Made by a program: the position numbers and the translations under genes. 57,306 nucleotides of DNA, from NCBI GenBank assembly GCA_964517555.1, contig CAZFEF010000003.1, positions 1-57,306 on the forward strand, written 5' to 3'. The DNA comes from DAONDZ01 sp964517555 (GTDB lineage Bacteria > Patescibacteriota > Patescibacteriia > Patescibacteriales > UBA12465). Below, piece after piece: positions 18,009 through 25,070 of the stretch (positions within the stretch are counted from its first letter, which is position 1; every line of letters starts with the position of its first letter). Below the pieces are notes generated by a model that was not told the DNA's origin, did not search any database, and worked only from the letters and a program-made list of their open reading frames with translations.

Positions 18009-19028
18009 ATGGAGAATATCAAAGAAAATATTAATTTAAGTGAGTATACTACTTTGCGAATCGGCGGACCGGCACGATATTTTGTAATTATCAGTGATTT
18101 AGATGAATTGCGCCAGGCGATTTCTTTCGCCAGAGAGCGATCCTTACCGTTTCTGATATTGGGCCGGGGAGCTAATATGTTAATTAGCGATGCCGGTTTT
18201 CCCGGCTTAGTGATTAAAAATGAGATCAAGGGACGAAAAATAATTTCCCAAGACGAAAGCCGAGTAGTTTTAGAAGTTGCTGGCGGTGAAGATTGGCCAG
18301 ATTTAGTTAGCTATACTGTGAGCCAGAAGTGGTATGGGTTGGAAAATTTAGCTTCTATTCCTGGTACGGTCGGTGCGGCGCCGGTTCAGAATATTGGCGC
18401 CTATGGCGTGGAGCTCAAAGACCATTGTTTGTCAGTGACCTATATTGATCTGAGCGACCCAGAGTTAGCAGTGTCTGCTAAGACGACGGCTGATTGTTGC
18501 TTTGCTTATCGCGATAGTTTTTTTAAACAAGCCGGCCAAGGCCGTTATTTTATCTTGGGGGTTACCCTTTCTCTGGATCGATATTTTAGTCCGAAGATAG
18601 AATATGGGGCTATTAAGGATTTTTTACTTGGAAAAGAAATAACCGCAGAGAATGTTTATCAAGCCGTAGTTTCTATTCGCTCTACTAAACTGCCTGATCC
18701 GGCAGTTCTAGCTAGTGCTGGTTCTTTTTTTAAAAACATTGAATTATCCCCAGCAGAATTTGCTCCGATCTTAGAGAAATATCCGGAAATAAAGTATTTT
18801 GATAATAATGGCCAGATTAAGATACCTACTGCCTGGCTCATTGAGCAATGTGGCTTCAAAGGGTTTAGGGAGGGCAACGTTGGCGTTCATATTAATCAGC
18901 CGCTAGTGTTAGTTAATTATGGTGGCGCTACTCAGGCTGAGCTTTGGTCGCTAGTACAACGAATTGTTAATAAAGTCAAGGAAGAGTTTGGTCTAATATT
19001 GGAGCCGGAGGTTAATTTGATAAAATAG
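18009..19028 (+). CDS. murB: UDP-N-acetylenolpyruvoylglucosamine reductase MurB
   Basis: A 339-aa FAD-dependent cytoplasmic enzyme that reduces UDP-GlcNAc-enolpyruvate to UDP-MurNAc with NADPH. The FAD-binding segment RGANMLISDAGFPG is near residues 54-67, IPGTVGAAPVQNIGAYG near 117-133, and the catalytic-serine region SAGSFFKNIE near 237-246. Near the end, EPEVNL carries the conserved glutamate. It closes the mur cluster. The next promoter begins 22 nt after its stop. Confidence 0.94.
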   Translation: MENIKENINLSEYTTLRIGGPARYFVIISDLDELRQAISFARERSLPFLILGRGANMLISDAGFPGLVIKNEIKGRKIISQDESRVVLEVAGGEDWPDLVSYTVSQKWYGLENLASIPGTVGAAPVQNIGAYGVELKDHCLSVTYIDLSDPELAVSAKTTADCCFAYRDSFFKQAGQGRYFILGVTLSLDRYFSPKIEYGAIKDFLLGKEITAENVYQAVVSIRSTKLPDPAVLASAGSFFKNIELSPAEFAPILEKYPEIKYFDNNGQIKIPTAWLIEQCGFKGFREGNVGVHINQPLVLVNYGGATQAELWSLVQRIVNKVKEEFGLILEPEVNLIK

Positions 19029-19049
19029 CCGCAAATCATATTTTTCCCC

Positions 19050-19078
19050 TTGACAAGAATAGGGCGCTTGGCTATAAT
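19050..19078 (+). promoter_or_regulatory. Consensus promoter of the alpha-type ribosomal operon
   Basis: A perfect TTGACA and a perfect TATAAT are separated by 17 bp. The predicted start is near 19085, giving an infA leader of about 105 nt that contains the hairpins at 19132-19162. Confidence 0.88.
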
Positions 19079-19131
19079 GAAGGCATTATTAGAAATTTGT
19101 ATAAAAAGATTTATTTTTTAGATATTTGATA

Positions 19132-19162
19132 AGGCTACGGGCATAGTTAGCCTATGCTTTTT
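19132..19162 (+). promoter_or_regulatory. Alternative hairpins in the infA leader (candidate attenuator)
   Basis: A terminator-like hairpin GCATAG (19141-19146) / CTATGC (19152-19157) with a 5-nt loop is followed by TTTTT. An upstream alternative pairing AGGCTA (19132-19137) / TAGCCT (19148-19153) uses part of the same strand, so the two cannot form together. This is attenuation-like geometry between promoter and first gene. No function is proven. Confidence 0.45.
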
Positions 19163-19189
19163 AAGTCTTTATCAATTTTTTTTGCTTTA

Positions 19190-19429
19190 ATGTCTAAAGC
19201 TGACAATCAAAACATTGATTCCAAGAATTTTATCGAAACCGAAGGTGAGGTTTTGGAATTGATGCCGGCCGCTACTTTTAAGGTATCCCTGGATAGCGGT
19301 CATGAAATTTTAGCCCATTTATCTGGCAAGATGCGGATGAATAAGATCAAGTTATTGCCCGGAGATCGGGTCAGAGTCGAAATGAGCCCTTATGACTTAA
19401 CTAAGGGGCGAGTAACCTATCGTCTTTAA
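19190..19429 (+). CDS. infA: Translation initiation factor IF-1
   Basis: A 79-aa OB-fold protein that binds the 30S A site during initiation. The motifs EGEVLELMPAATFKVSLDSG, LAHLSGKMRMN and LLPGDRVRVEMSPYDLTKGRV are typical. The open frame extends upstream to 19154. The ATG at 19190 (MSKADNQN) gives the usual IF-1 length, and the extension would include the hairpin at 19141-19162. It is the first gene of the infA-rpmJ-rpsM-rpsK-rpsD-rpoA-rplQ-rplM-rpsI run. Confidence 0.92.
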   Translation: MSKADNQNIDSKNFIETEGEVLELMPAATFKVSLDSGHEILAHLSGKMRMNKIKLLPGDRVRVEMSPYDLTKGRVTYRL

Positions 19430-19446
19430 ACTTTAATTTATTATCT

Positions 19447-19560
19447 ATGAAAGTTAGAGCTAGTGCCAAGAAAATCTGCAAAGATTGTAAAGTCGTCCGC
19501 CGTAGCGGTCGTGTTTATGTTATCTGCAAGAATCCTAAGCACAAGCAAAGACAGGGTTAA
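19447..19560 (+). CDS. rpmJ: Ribosomal protein bL36
   Basis: A 37-aa zinc-binding protein of the large subunit. It begins MKVRASAKKIC and carries the C-x2-C ... C ... H zinc pattern (Cys11, Cys14, Cys27, His32). The length is standard. It lies 17 nt after infA and 24 nt before rpsM, the usual order. Confidence 0.95.
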   Translation: MKVRASAKKICKDCKVVRRSGRVYVICKNPKHKQRQG

Positions 19561-19584
19561 TAATTTTAATTTTCATTTAATCTT

Positions 19585-19977
19585 ATGGCAGTTAGAATCG
19601 CCGGTGTTAATATTCCTAACGAAAAGAGAGTTGAAGCCGCTTTGACTTATATTTATGGTATTGGTCCGGCCAAAAGCCAATTAATACTGGAAAAGCTTAA
19701 GGTGGATCCGAATACTCGCGTTAAAGATTTAAAAGAAGAAGACGCTAACCGTATTCGGGAATTGATTGAAAAAAGTCATATAGTTGAAGGTGATTTGCGC
19801 CGCGAAGTCGCTGGCAACGTTAAACGTCTTAAAGAAATCAATACTTTCCGTGGTCAACGTCATAATCGTCATTTGCCGGTTCGAGGACAAAGAACTAAAA
19901 CTAATAGTCGTACCGTTCGTGGCAACAAGCGGGTTACCATGGGTTCTGGTCGCGCTAAGGCCGCTCAGAAGACTTAA
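19585..19977 (+). CDS. rpsM: Ribosomal protein uS13
   Basis: A 130-aa protein of the 30S head that contacts 16S rRNA, tRNA and the 50S bridge. It starts MAVRIAGVNIPNEKRVEAALTY, has the helix-two-turn-helix IYGIGPAKSQ, and ends in the basic tail with RGQRTKTNSRTVRG. The length is near standard (about 120). Confidence 0.97.
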   Translation: MAVRIAGVNIPNEKRVEAALTYIYGIGPAKSQLILEKLKVDPNTRVKDLKEEDANRIRELIEKSHIVEGDLRREVAGNVKRLKEINTFRGQRHNRHLPVRGQRTKTNSRTVRGNKRVTMGSGRAKAAQKT

Positions 19978-20000
19978 TTTCATTAATTTATCCTTTTTAT

Positions 20001-20597
20001 ATGGCAGAAGAAAAGAAAATTGAACAAGAGAAGGCTGAGTCCCAAGCTGAAGCTTTAATGGATGAGGCTTTAGATACTCCAGAAGTTGCGGTTGATAATT
20101 TTGACGATCAAGAAGAAACGACTATCAGCAGTTTAATGTCTGAAAGCGAAGAATTGCCGGCTGAAATCAAGGAAAAATTAGAAAAAAACAAACAAGCTAG
20201 AGCCAAGAAGAAGATTATTAAGAAAAAGAAGCGTAAAGTGGCTAAAACCGTTAAATCTGGCAAGGCTTATATCAATGCTACCTACAACAACACTATTATG
20301 ACCTTGACTGATAATAATGGCGATGTGATATCTTGGGCCAGTGCTGGTATGGCTGGTTTTAAGGGGGCAAAGAAGGCCACTCCTTATGCCGCTCAAATTA
20401 TTACCAAAATTGCTGTCCAGAAAGCCCGAGAAGAGTTTGGCTTGGAAGAGGTTAAGGTTTTTGTGGCTGGCGTTGGCACTGGTCGCGAAGCCGCTATTAG
20501 GGCTTTAAATGCTAATGGGCTTAATGTGGCCGCGATCAAGGATATTACTCCGATTCCGCATAATGGTTGCCGGCCAAAGAAGCCGAGAAGGGTATAA
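20001..20597 (+). CDS. rpsK: Ribosomal protein uS11 with long N-terminal extension
   Basis: A 198-aa platform protein. The conserved uS11 core starts near residue 80 (GKAYINATYNNTIMTLTD) and ends with the usual NGCRPKKPRRV. Residues 1-78 are an extra domain: an acidic stretch (many Glu/Asp up to ~60) and then a Lys-rich run (KKKIIKKKKRK). Typical uS11 is about 130 aa, so the extension is unusual. It may be an rRNA- or partner-binding tail (inference). Confidence 0.96.
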   Translation: MAEEKKIEQEKAESQAEALMDEALDTPEVAVDNFDDQEETTISSLMSESEELPAEIKEKLEKNKQARAKKKIIKKKKRKVAKTVKSGKAYINATYNNTIMTLTDNNGDVISWASAGMAGFKGAKKATPYAAQIITKIAVQKAREEFGLEEVKVFVAGVGTGREAAIRALNANGLNVAAIKDITPIPHNGCRPKKPRRV

Positions 20598-20620
20598 TTT
20601 AATCTAATTATTTTGTTTAT

Positions 20621-21250
20621 ATGGGAAGAAATTTGTCTCCGAAATGCAAACAATGCCGCCGCTTGGGCGAAAAGTTACTCTTAAAAGGTGAACGTTGTTT
20701 TACCGCTAAGTGTGCTATGGTCAAACGCAACTACGTTCCTGGCATCCATGGCCCTAAAGGCAAGAAGAGAACTAGCGATTATGGTTTGCAGTTATCCGAA
20801 AAACAGAAAGCCAAAAAGATGTATCATTTACTAGAAAGCCAATTTCGGTTAACTTTTGACAAGGCTAAAAAACAATCCGGAGATACTGGTCATAATTTTT
20901 TCAAATTGTTGGAAATGCGTTTGGATAATGCTATCTATCGCTTAGGTTGGGGTACTTCCCACGCTCAAGCTAGACAATTAGTTAATCACGGTCATTTTAC
21001 CGTTAATGGTCGTAAGGCTGATATCCCTTCTTTTAATCTGAAGACCGGTGATGTTATTAAAATCAAAAAAACCAGCGCCAAGAGCAAGTTCTTCCGTGAT
21101 TTAAACGAACGTTTGAAGAATGTTAATTTGCCTAGTTGGATAAATTTCAACGCCGAAGATCTAAGCGCTAAGGTTCTGCATGAACCTAAAAAAGAAGATA
21201 TGCCTCAGCATATCAACGTGCAAATGATCATCGAATTTTACTCAAAATAA
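20621..21250 (+). CDS. rpsD: Ribosomal protein uS4, zinc-binding type
   Basis: A 209-aa primary 16S-binding protein. The N-terminus has a four-cysteine zinc motif (CKQC near 9-12; CFTAKC near 27-32). The S4 RNA-binding domain follows, including RLDNAIYRLGWGTSHAQARQLVNHGH. The length is standard. It sits between rpsK and rpoA as in many bacteria. Confidence 0.96.
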   Translation: MGRNLSPKCKQCRRLGEKLLLKGERCFTAKCAMVKRNYVPGIHGPKGKKRTSDYGLQLSEKQKAKKMYHLLESQFRLTFDKAKKQSGDTGHNFFKLLEMRLDNAIYRLGWGTSHAQARQLVNHGHFTVNGRKADIPSFNLKTGDVIKIKKTSAKSKFFRDLNERLKNVNLPSWINFNAEDLSAKVLHEPKKEDMPQHINVQMIIEFYSK

Positions 21251-21280
21251 AGTTCTCATAATAACTCTCATTTTAAAACT

Positions 21281-22084
21281 ATGGAAAAAATTGCTCTGCC
21301 AAAAAAAATTGAATTCCAAGCTGGCACTGAATTAAACGAGGGCAATATTGTCATTGAACCTCTTTTCCCCGGCTATGGTATGACTTTGGGCAATTCTTTG
21401 CGACGGGTTTTGTTGTCCTCGCTTCCGGGGGCGGCAGTCACCGGCGTTAAAATCAAGGGCGCTAGCCATGAGTTTATGGCCCTGGAAAACATCAAAGAAG
21501 ATGTTTTGGAAATGATTTTGAATCTAAAGCAATTACGTTTAAAAATTCACGGCGAAGAAGAAGTTAAATTGGATTTGTCGGTTTCCGGTAAAAAGACTGT
21601 AACCGCCAATGATATCGCCAAGAACAGCCAAGTGGAAATTGTTAATCCGGACTTGGTTTTAGCTCACATCACTGATCCGGCTGGTAATTTGGAAATGGAA
21701 ATTTATGCCAAGCCTGGCCGTGGTTATCAATTATCTGATACCAGCGAAAAGGGGAAGGGCGAATTAGGTTTTATCGAAGTTGATGCTATTTTTTCACCGA
21801 TCCTTTCTGTCTCTATTCAGAATGAAAATGTCCGTGTTGGCAAAATGACTAACTGGGATAAATTGATTTTGAAGGTTAAAACCGATGGAACCTTGAGTTT
21901 TGAGGAGGCTTTCAATGAATCAGTCAAGGTTTTGATTGACCAGTTTAGCTCTTTGCTTCCGGGGGCCTTGGCGGTTGAAGTTTCCGAAGAAGAACCGGCA
22001 GAAGTAGTAGCTGAGCCAGAAGTGGTGGAAGTTGCCGAGGAGGAAGTGGTGGAAGAAAAACCTAAAACCAAGAAGAAAAAATAA
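21281..22084 (+). CDS. rpoA: RNA polymerase alpha subunit lacking the C-terminal domain
   Basis: A 267-aa alpha subunit. The N-terminal dimerisation domain is complete: PLFPGYGMTLGNSLRRVLLSS near 29-49, and it ends near residue ~230 with the IDQFSSLLPG segment. The usual linker and helix-hairpin-helix C-terminal domain (total about 310-330 aa elsewhere) are absent. Instead there is an acidic tail of Val/Glu repeats ending KPKTKKKK. The stop at 22082-22084 is followed after 19 nt by rplQ, so no displaced alpha-CTD fits here. Loss of UP-element and activator contacts is expected. Confidence 0.95.
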   Translation: MEKIALPKKIEFQAGTELNEGNIVIEPLFPGYGMTLGNSLRRVLLSSLPGAAVTGVKIKGASHEFMALENIKEDVLEMILNLKQLRLKIHGEEEVKLDLSVSGKKTVTANDIAKNSQVEIVNPDLVLAHITDPAGNLEMEIYAKPGRGYQLSDTSEKGKGELGFIEVDAIFSPILSVSIQNENVRVGKMTNWDKLILKVKTDGTLSFEEAFNESVKVLIDQFSSLLPGALAVEVSEEEPAEVVAEPEVVEVAEEEVVEEKPKTKKKK

Positions 22085-22103
22085 GTTATAATAAATTATT
22101 CAT

Positions 22104-22454
22104 ATGAGACACAGCAATAAAGGCAAAATTCTAGATCGCGACAAGCAATCCCGTGAATTGATGATTCGGAATTTAGCTTCCAGCGTGATTTTATACGAAA
22201 AAGTAAAAACCACCGAAGCTAAGGCCAAGGTTGTTAAGCCGGTAGTGGAAAGATTAATCACTATTGCTAAAACCGGAGACCTTAATTCCCGTCGCCGCTT
22301 AATTCAGGTGCTCTTGCAAAAGAATGCCGTTAAGAAATCCATGGAAGTCTTAGGAGCGCGTTATCAAGACCGTTCCGGGGGCTATACTCGGATAGTTAAA
22401 TTAGGCTCTCGCCAGGGCGATGGCGCTAAGATGGTTCAAATCGAATTAGTTTAA
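22104..22454 (+). CDS. rplQ: Ribosomal protein bL17
   Basis: A 116-aa large-subunit protein near the exit tunnel. MRHSNKGKILDRDKQSRELMIRNL is the canonical start, and KTTEAKAKVVKPVVERLI is conserved. It lies 5 nt before rplM. Confidence 0.96.
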   Translation: MRHSNKGKILDRDKQSRELMIRNLASSVILYEKVKTTEAKAKVVKPVVERLITIAKTGDLNSRRRLIQVLLQKNAVKKSMEVLGARYQDRSGGYTRIVKLGSRQGDGAKMVQIELV

Positions 22455-22459
22455 ATAAT

Positions 22460-22831
22460 ATGGCTGAAAAAAAAGCACAAGCAATCAAGCGCGATATTCA
22501 TCATTTAGATGCCAGCGATCAAGCTGTCGGCCGTTTGGCCACCCAGGTTGCTACTTTATTACGTGGAAAGAATAAGGCTAGCTATTTGCCGCACATCGAT
22601 GCTGGTGATATTGTGGAGGTTAAAAATATCAAGAATTTGAAATTTACTGGCAAGAAGTTGGAGCAGAAAGAATACAAGAGCTATTCCGGTTATTTAGGCG
22701 GATTAAAAACTAAGAAAATGTCTCAGGTCATGAAGAGTAACCCTGGCGATGTTTTAGTCCGAGCCGTGAAACAGATGTTGCCGAATACCAAGCTTCGACC
22801 GGCGATGATGAAGCGTTTAATTATTAAATAA
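22460..22831 (+). CDS. rplM: Ribosomal protein uL13
   Basis: A 123-aa large-subunit assembly protein. Recognised by LDASDQAVGRLATQVATLLRGK near the N-terminus and MLPNTKLRPAMMKRL near the end. It is about 20 aa shorter than E. coli uL13 (142 aa), because the C-terminus stops soon after the LRPAMMKRL segment. It forms the usual rplM-rpsI pair. Confidence 0.95.
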   Translation: MAEKKAQAIKRDIHHLDASDQAVGRLATQVATLLRGKNKASYLPHIDAGDIVEVKNIKNLKFTGKKLEQKEYKSYSGYLGGLKTKKMSQVMKSNPGDVLVRAVKQMLPNTKLRPAMMKRLIIK

Positions 22832-22844
22832 AGCTTTTAATTAT

Positions 22845-23336
22845 ATGGTAGAAAAAGCGAAGAAAACTGTTAAGGCCAAGGTAGCTCCCAAGAAGCCGGC
22901 TAAAGAAAAAGAACCAAAGAAGGAGGTTAAGGAGGCTGGAGAATTTTCCGGTAAGTACATTGCCGCTATCGGTCGTCGGAAAACCGCTGCCGCTCGCGTT
23001 CGTCTTTATTTGTCCGGCAAGGGCAGTGTGATAGTCAATAATGAGAAGCCAAACAAATATTTTTCCGAAGATCAAGCTAATTTAATTACTCAACCTTTGC
23101 GCCTTACCGGTCAAAATCGCAATGTCAGTGTTTCTGTCGTTGTTCATGGTGGTGGTAAGAGCGGTCAAGCCGAGGCTATTCGCCTGGGTGTCGCTCGAGC
23201 TCTGCTTAAGACTGATGAAAATTTGAAACCAGCATTGAAAGCCGCTGGCTGCCTAACTCGTGACCCGCGCCAGGTAGAAAGAAAGAAGCCGGGTTTGCGC
23301 AAGGCCCGCCGCGCTCCGCAATGGTCCAAACGTTAA
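22845..23336 (+). CDS. rpsI: Ribosomal protein uS9
   Basis: A 163-aa 30S protein whose C-terminus reaches the P-site tRNA (RRAPQWSKR; the usual ending is QFSKR). The core begins near residue 38 (YIAAIGRRKTAAARVRL). A Lys/Glu/Pro-rich extension of ~35 residues precedes it. It is the last gene of the block, followed by a terminator at 23357-23382. Confidence 0.96.
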   Translation: MVEKAKKTVKAKVAPKKPAKEKEPKKEVKEAGEFSGKYIAAIGRRKTAAARVRLYLSGKGSVIVNNEKPNKYFSEDQANLITQPLRLTGQNRNVSVSVVVHGGGKSGQAEAIRLGVARALLKTDENLKPALKAAGCLTRDPRQVERKKPGLRKARRAPQWSKR

Positions 23337-23356
23337 TTATCTCTTTTTATACTCTC

Positions 23357-23382
23357 AAAACCCGCAATTAATAGCGGGTTTT
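23357..23382 (+). terminator. Intrinsic terminator after rpsI
   Basis: A 9-bp stem AAAACCCGC / GCGGGTTTT with an 8-nt loop, ending in a T-run 20 nt after the rpsI stop. It closes the infA-rpsI unit. A possible prfB promoter (TTGTGT, 16 bp, TATCAT at 23403-23408) overlaps its tail. Confidence 0.85.
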
Positions 23383-23414
23383 GTGTTTAAGTCAAACTTT
23401 GCTATCATGATTAT

Positions 23415-24506
23415 ATGGAGAATTTGATCAAGAAAATAGAAGAATTACGAGAGAAAATTATCCGGGCTGGGGCGCTTTTAGATTTGCCTAAACTAGAAAC
23501 TGAGTCGCGAGAATTAAAGCGGCAAATGAGTCAAGCTGATTTCTGGCAAGATCAAAGACGGGCCACTGATATTTCTCGCCGCGCCGAAGGAATCGAGAAA
23601 GAATTAGACAGATGGCAGACTTTGGCTAGGGAGATTAGGGAATTAGAAGAGTTAGCAACCCTAGCTGACAAGGAAGGAGTCTCCGGATTAAAGGATGAAG
23701 TTGAATTTCGATATCAGGAAATTCTCGACCGTTTTTCTGCCGCTGAATTTCGATTGCTTTTCTCGGAAAAATATGACAGCCAAGACGCTATTATCTCTAT
23801 TCATGCCGGCGTCGGCGGCGTCGACGCTCAGGATTGGGCCCAGATCCTAGAAAGGATGTATTATCGTTATGCTGAAAAATTAGGATTTAAAGCGGAGATT
23901 ATTGATCGTTTAGAGGGTCAAGAAGCTGGCATCAAAAGTGTTTCATTTCGGGTGAGCGGTAGTTTTGCCTATGGCTATTTCAAAAGCGAGAATGGGGTTC
24001 ATCGATTGGTCCGTATTTCTCCTTTCGATGCCGAGTCCATGCGCCATACTTCTTTCGCCTTAGTGGAAGTTATTCCTGACATTCCCGAAGAAGAAGCCCC
24101 GCCCTTAAGGGAGGAAGACTTGAAGTGGGAATTCTATCATTCTTCTGGTCCGGGCGGACAAAATGTCAACAAAACCGCTTCTGCTGTTCGCTTAGTGCAT
24201 TTGCCGACTAAAATTTCAGTTACTTGTCAGAGCGAGAGGTCACAACTGCAAAATCGGGAAATCGCTTTGCGGGTTTTGCGTTCTAAGTTAAAACATCAAG
24301 AAGAAGAGAAACGCTCTCGAGAAGAGAAACAATTAAAAGGTGACGTCAAGGTGGCTGAGTGGGGAAAGCAGATCAGGTCTTACGTGATGCAACCTTATCA
24401 ACTAGTCAAGGATCACCGCAGTCAACATGAAGAAACCGATATCAATTCGGTGCTTGATGGGAGCCTGGAAAGGTTTAGTGAAGCTTATTTACGTTTTATT
24501 AAATAG
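23415..24506 (+). CDS. prfB: Peptide chain release factor 2
   Basis: A 363-aa class I release factor that reads UAA and UGA. The SPF discriminator tripeptide is at residues 202-204 (RISPFDAES), and the catalytic GGQ is at 247-249 (SGPGGQNVNKT). The frame is continuous from the ATG, with no in-frame UGA or +1 programmed frameshift site of the kind many bacterial prfB genes use for autoregulation. An active RF2 argues against UGA recoding to glycine or tryptophan in this organism. Confidence 0.95.
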   Translation: MENLIKKIEELREKIIRAGALLDLPKLETESRELKRQMSQADFWQDQRRATDISRRAEGIEKELDRWQTLAREIRELEELATLADKEGVSGLKDEVEFRYQEILDRFSAAEFRLLFSEKYDSQDAIISIHAGVGGVDAQDWAQILERMYYRYAEKLGFKAEIIDRLEGQEAGIKSVSFRVSGSFAYGYFKSENGVHRLVRISPFDAESMRHTSFALVEVIPDIPEEEAPPLREEDLKWEFYHSSGPGGQNVNKTASAVRLVHLPTKISVTCQSERSQLQNREIALRVLRSKLKHQEEEKRSREEKQLKGDVKVAEWGKQIRSYVMQPYQLVKDHRSQHEETDINSVLDGSLERFSEAYLRFIK

Positions 24507-24522
24507 AGTATTAGGGAAATAT

Positions 24523-24546
24523 AAAAACTACCATGGGGTAGTTTTT
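24523..24546. terminator. Bidirectional intrinsic terminator
   Basis: A 10-bp stem AAAAACTACC / GGTAGTTTTT with a 4-nt loop lies between convergent prfB and the 24545-24973 gene. It overlaps the last bases of the latter. Confidence 0.85.
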
Positions 24547-24973
24547 AGTTTAAATAAAAGCACAACGAAACTCCTCCTTGCATTTTTTGCAAGATAATTT
24601 CGCAGATGATCTTGGCTGCCGCGATAACACTGCTTAGCATTTCGCAGAGCAATAGGTGTTCGTTAAGATCTCGTTTTAGCAAGATGCTCTCCTCGGCCGC
24701 CTCGATATCCTCGAGAATTTCATTGGTAGTATGGAGTATCAGGTAGCTGACTTCGAAAGCCTCTTCGATTTTATCCAGCAAGATATAGTCGCATTGGGTA
24801 TAGGCTTCATCCCAGAGGTCTCTCAGCGGCATCCTGACCTTCTCGGCCCAAGTAAAGGCCTTTTTGGCGTACTCCAGCAGAGCCGGTGTCAGTTCCGGAA
24901 ATAGTTCCGGTAATTGACTGATTTCTTGATTGGCTAGAGACAATTGGTCTAGCCTGTCGTCTCTTTCGGCCAT
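24545..24973 (-). CDS. Hypothetical helical protein
   Basis: A 142-aa soluble acidic protein, apparently all helical, with no recognised motif. The N-terminus is polar with a Leu/Glu pattern, and the C-terminal ~40 residues are more hydrophobic with three cysteines. It has no signal peptide and no clear membrane segment. It is a single gene read toward prfB with a shared terminator. Four-helix-bundle proteins of the S23/avd type are one possibility, but I cannot support it. Confidence 0.55.
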   Translation of the reverse strand: MAERDDRLDQLSLANQEISQLPELFPELTPALLEYAKKAFTWAEKVRMPLRDLWDEAYTQCDYILLDKIEEAFEVSYLILHTTNEILEDIEAAEESILLKRDLNEHLLLCEMLSSVIAAAKIICEIILQKMQGGVSLCFYLN

Positions 24974-25070
24974 GGGTTTAAATTTAAGGTGCTAATATTA
25001 TTTTTGCTCAATATTCGGCTTTTGTCAATTTTTCATCTGTTTTTAATCAGATCCGGAGTATATTATCGGG

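Noticed and set aside
23415..24506. UGA recoding (as in Gracilibacteria/Absconditabacteria)
   Set aside because: An intact RF2 with SPF and GGQ is present, and the comEC-like gene ends in TGA just before a terminator.
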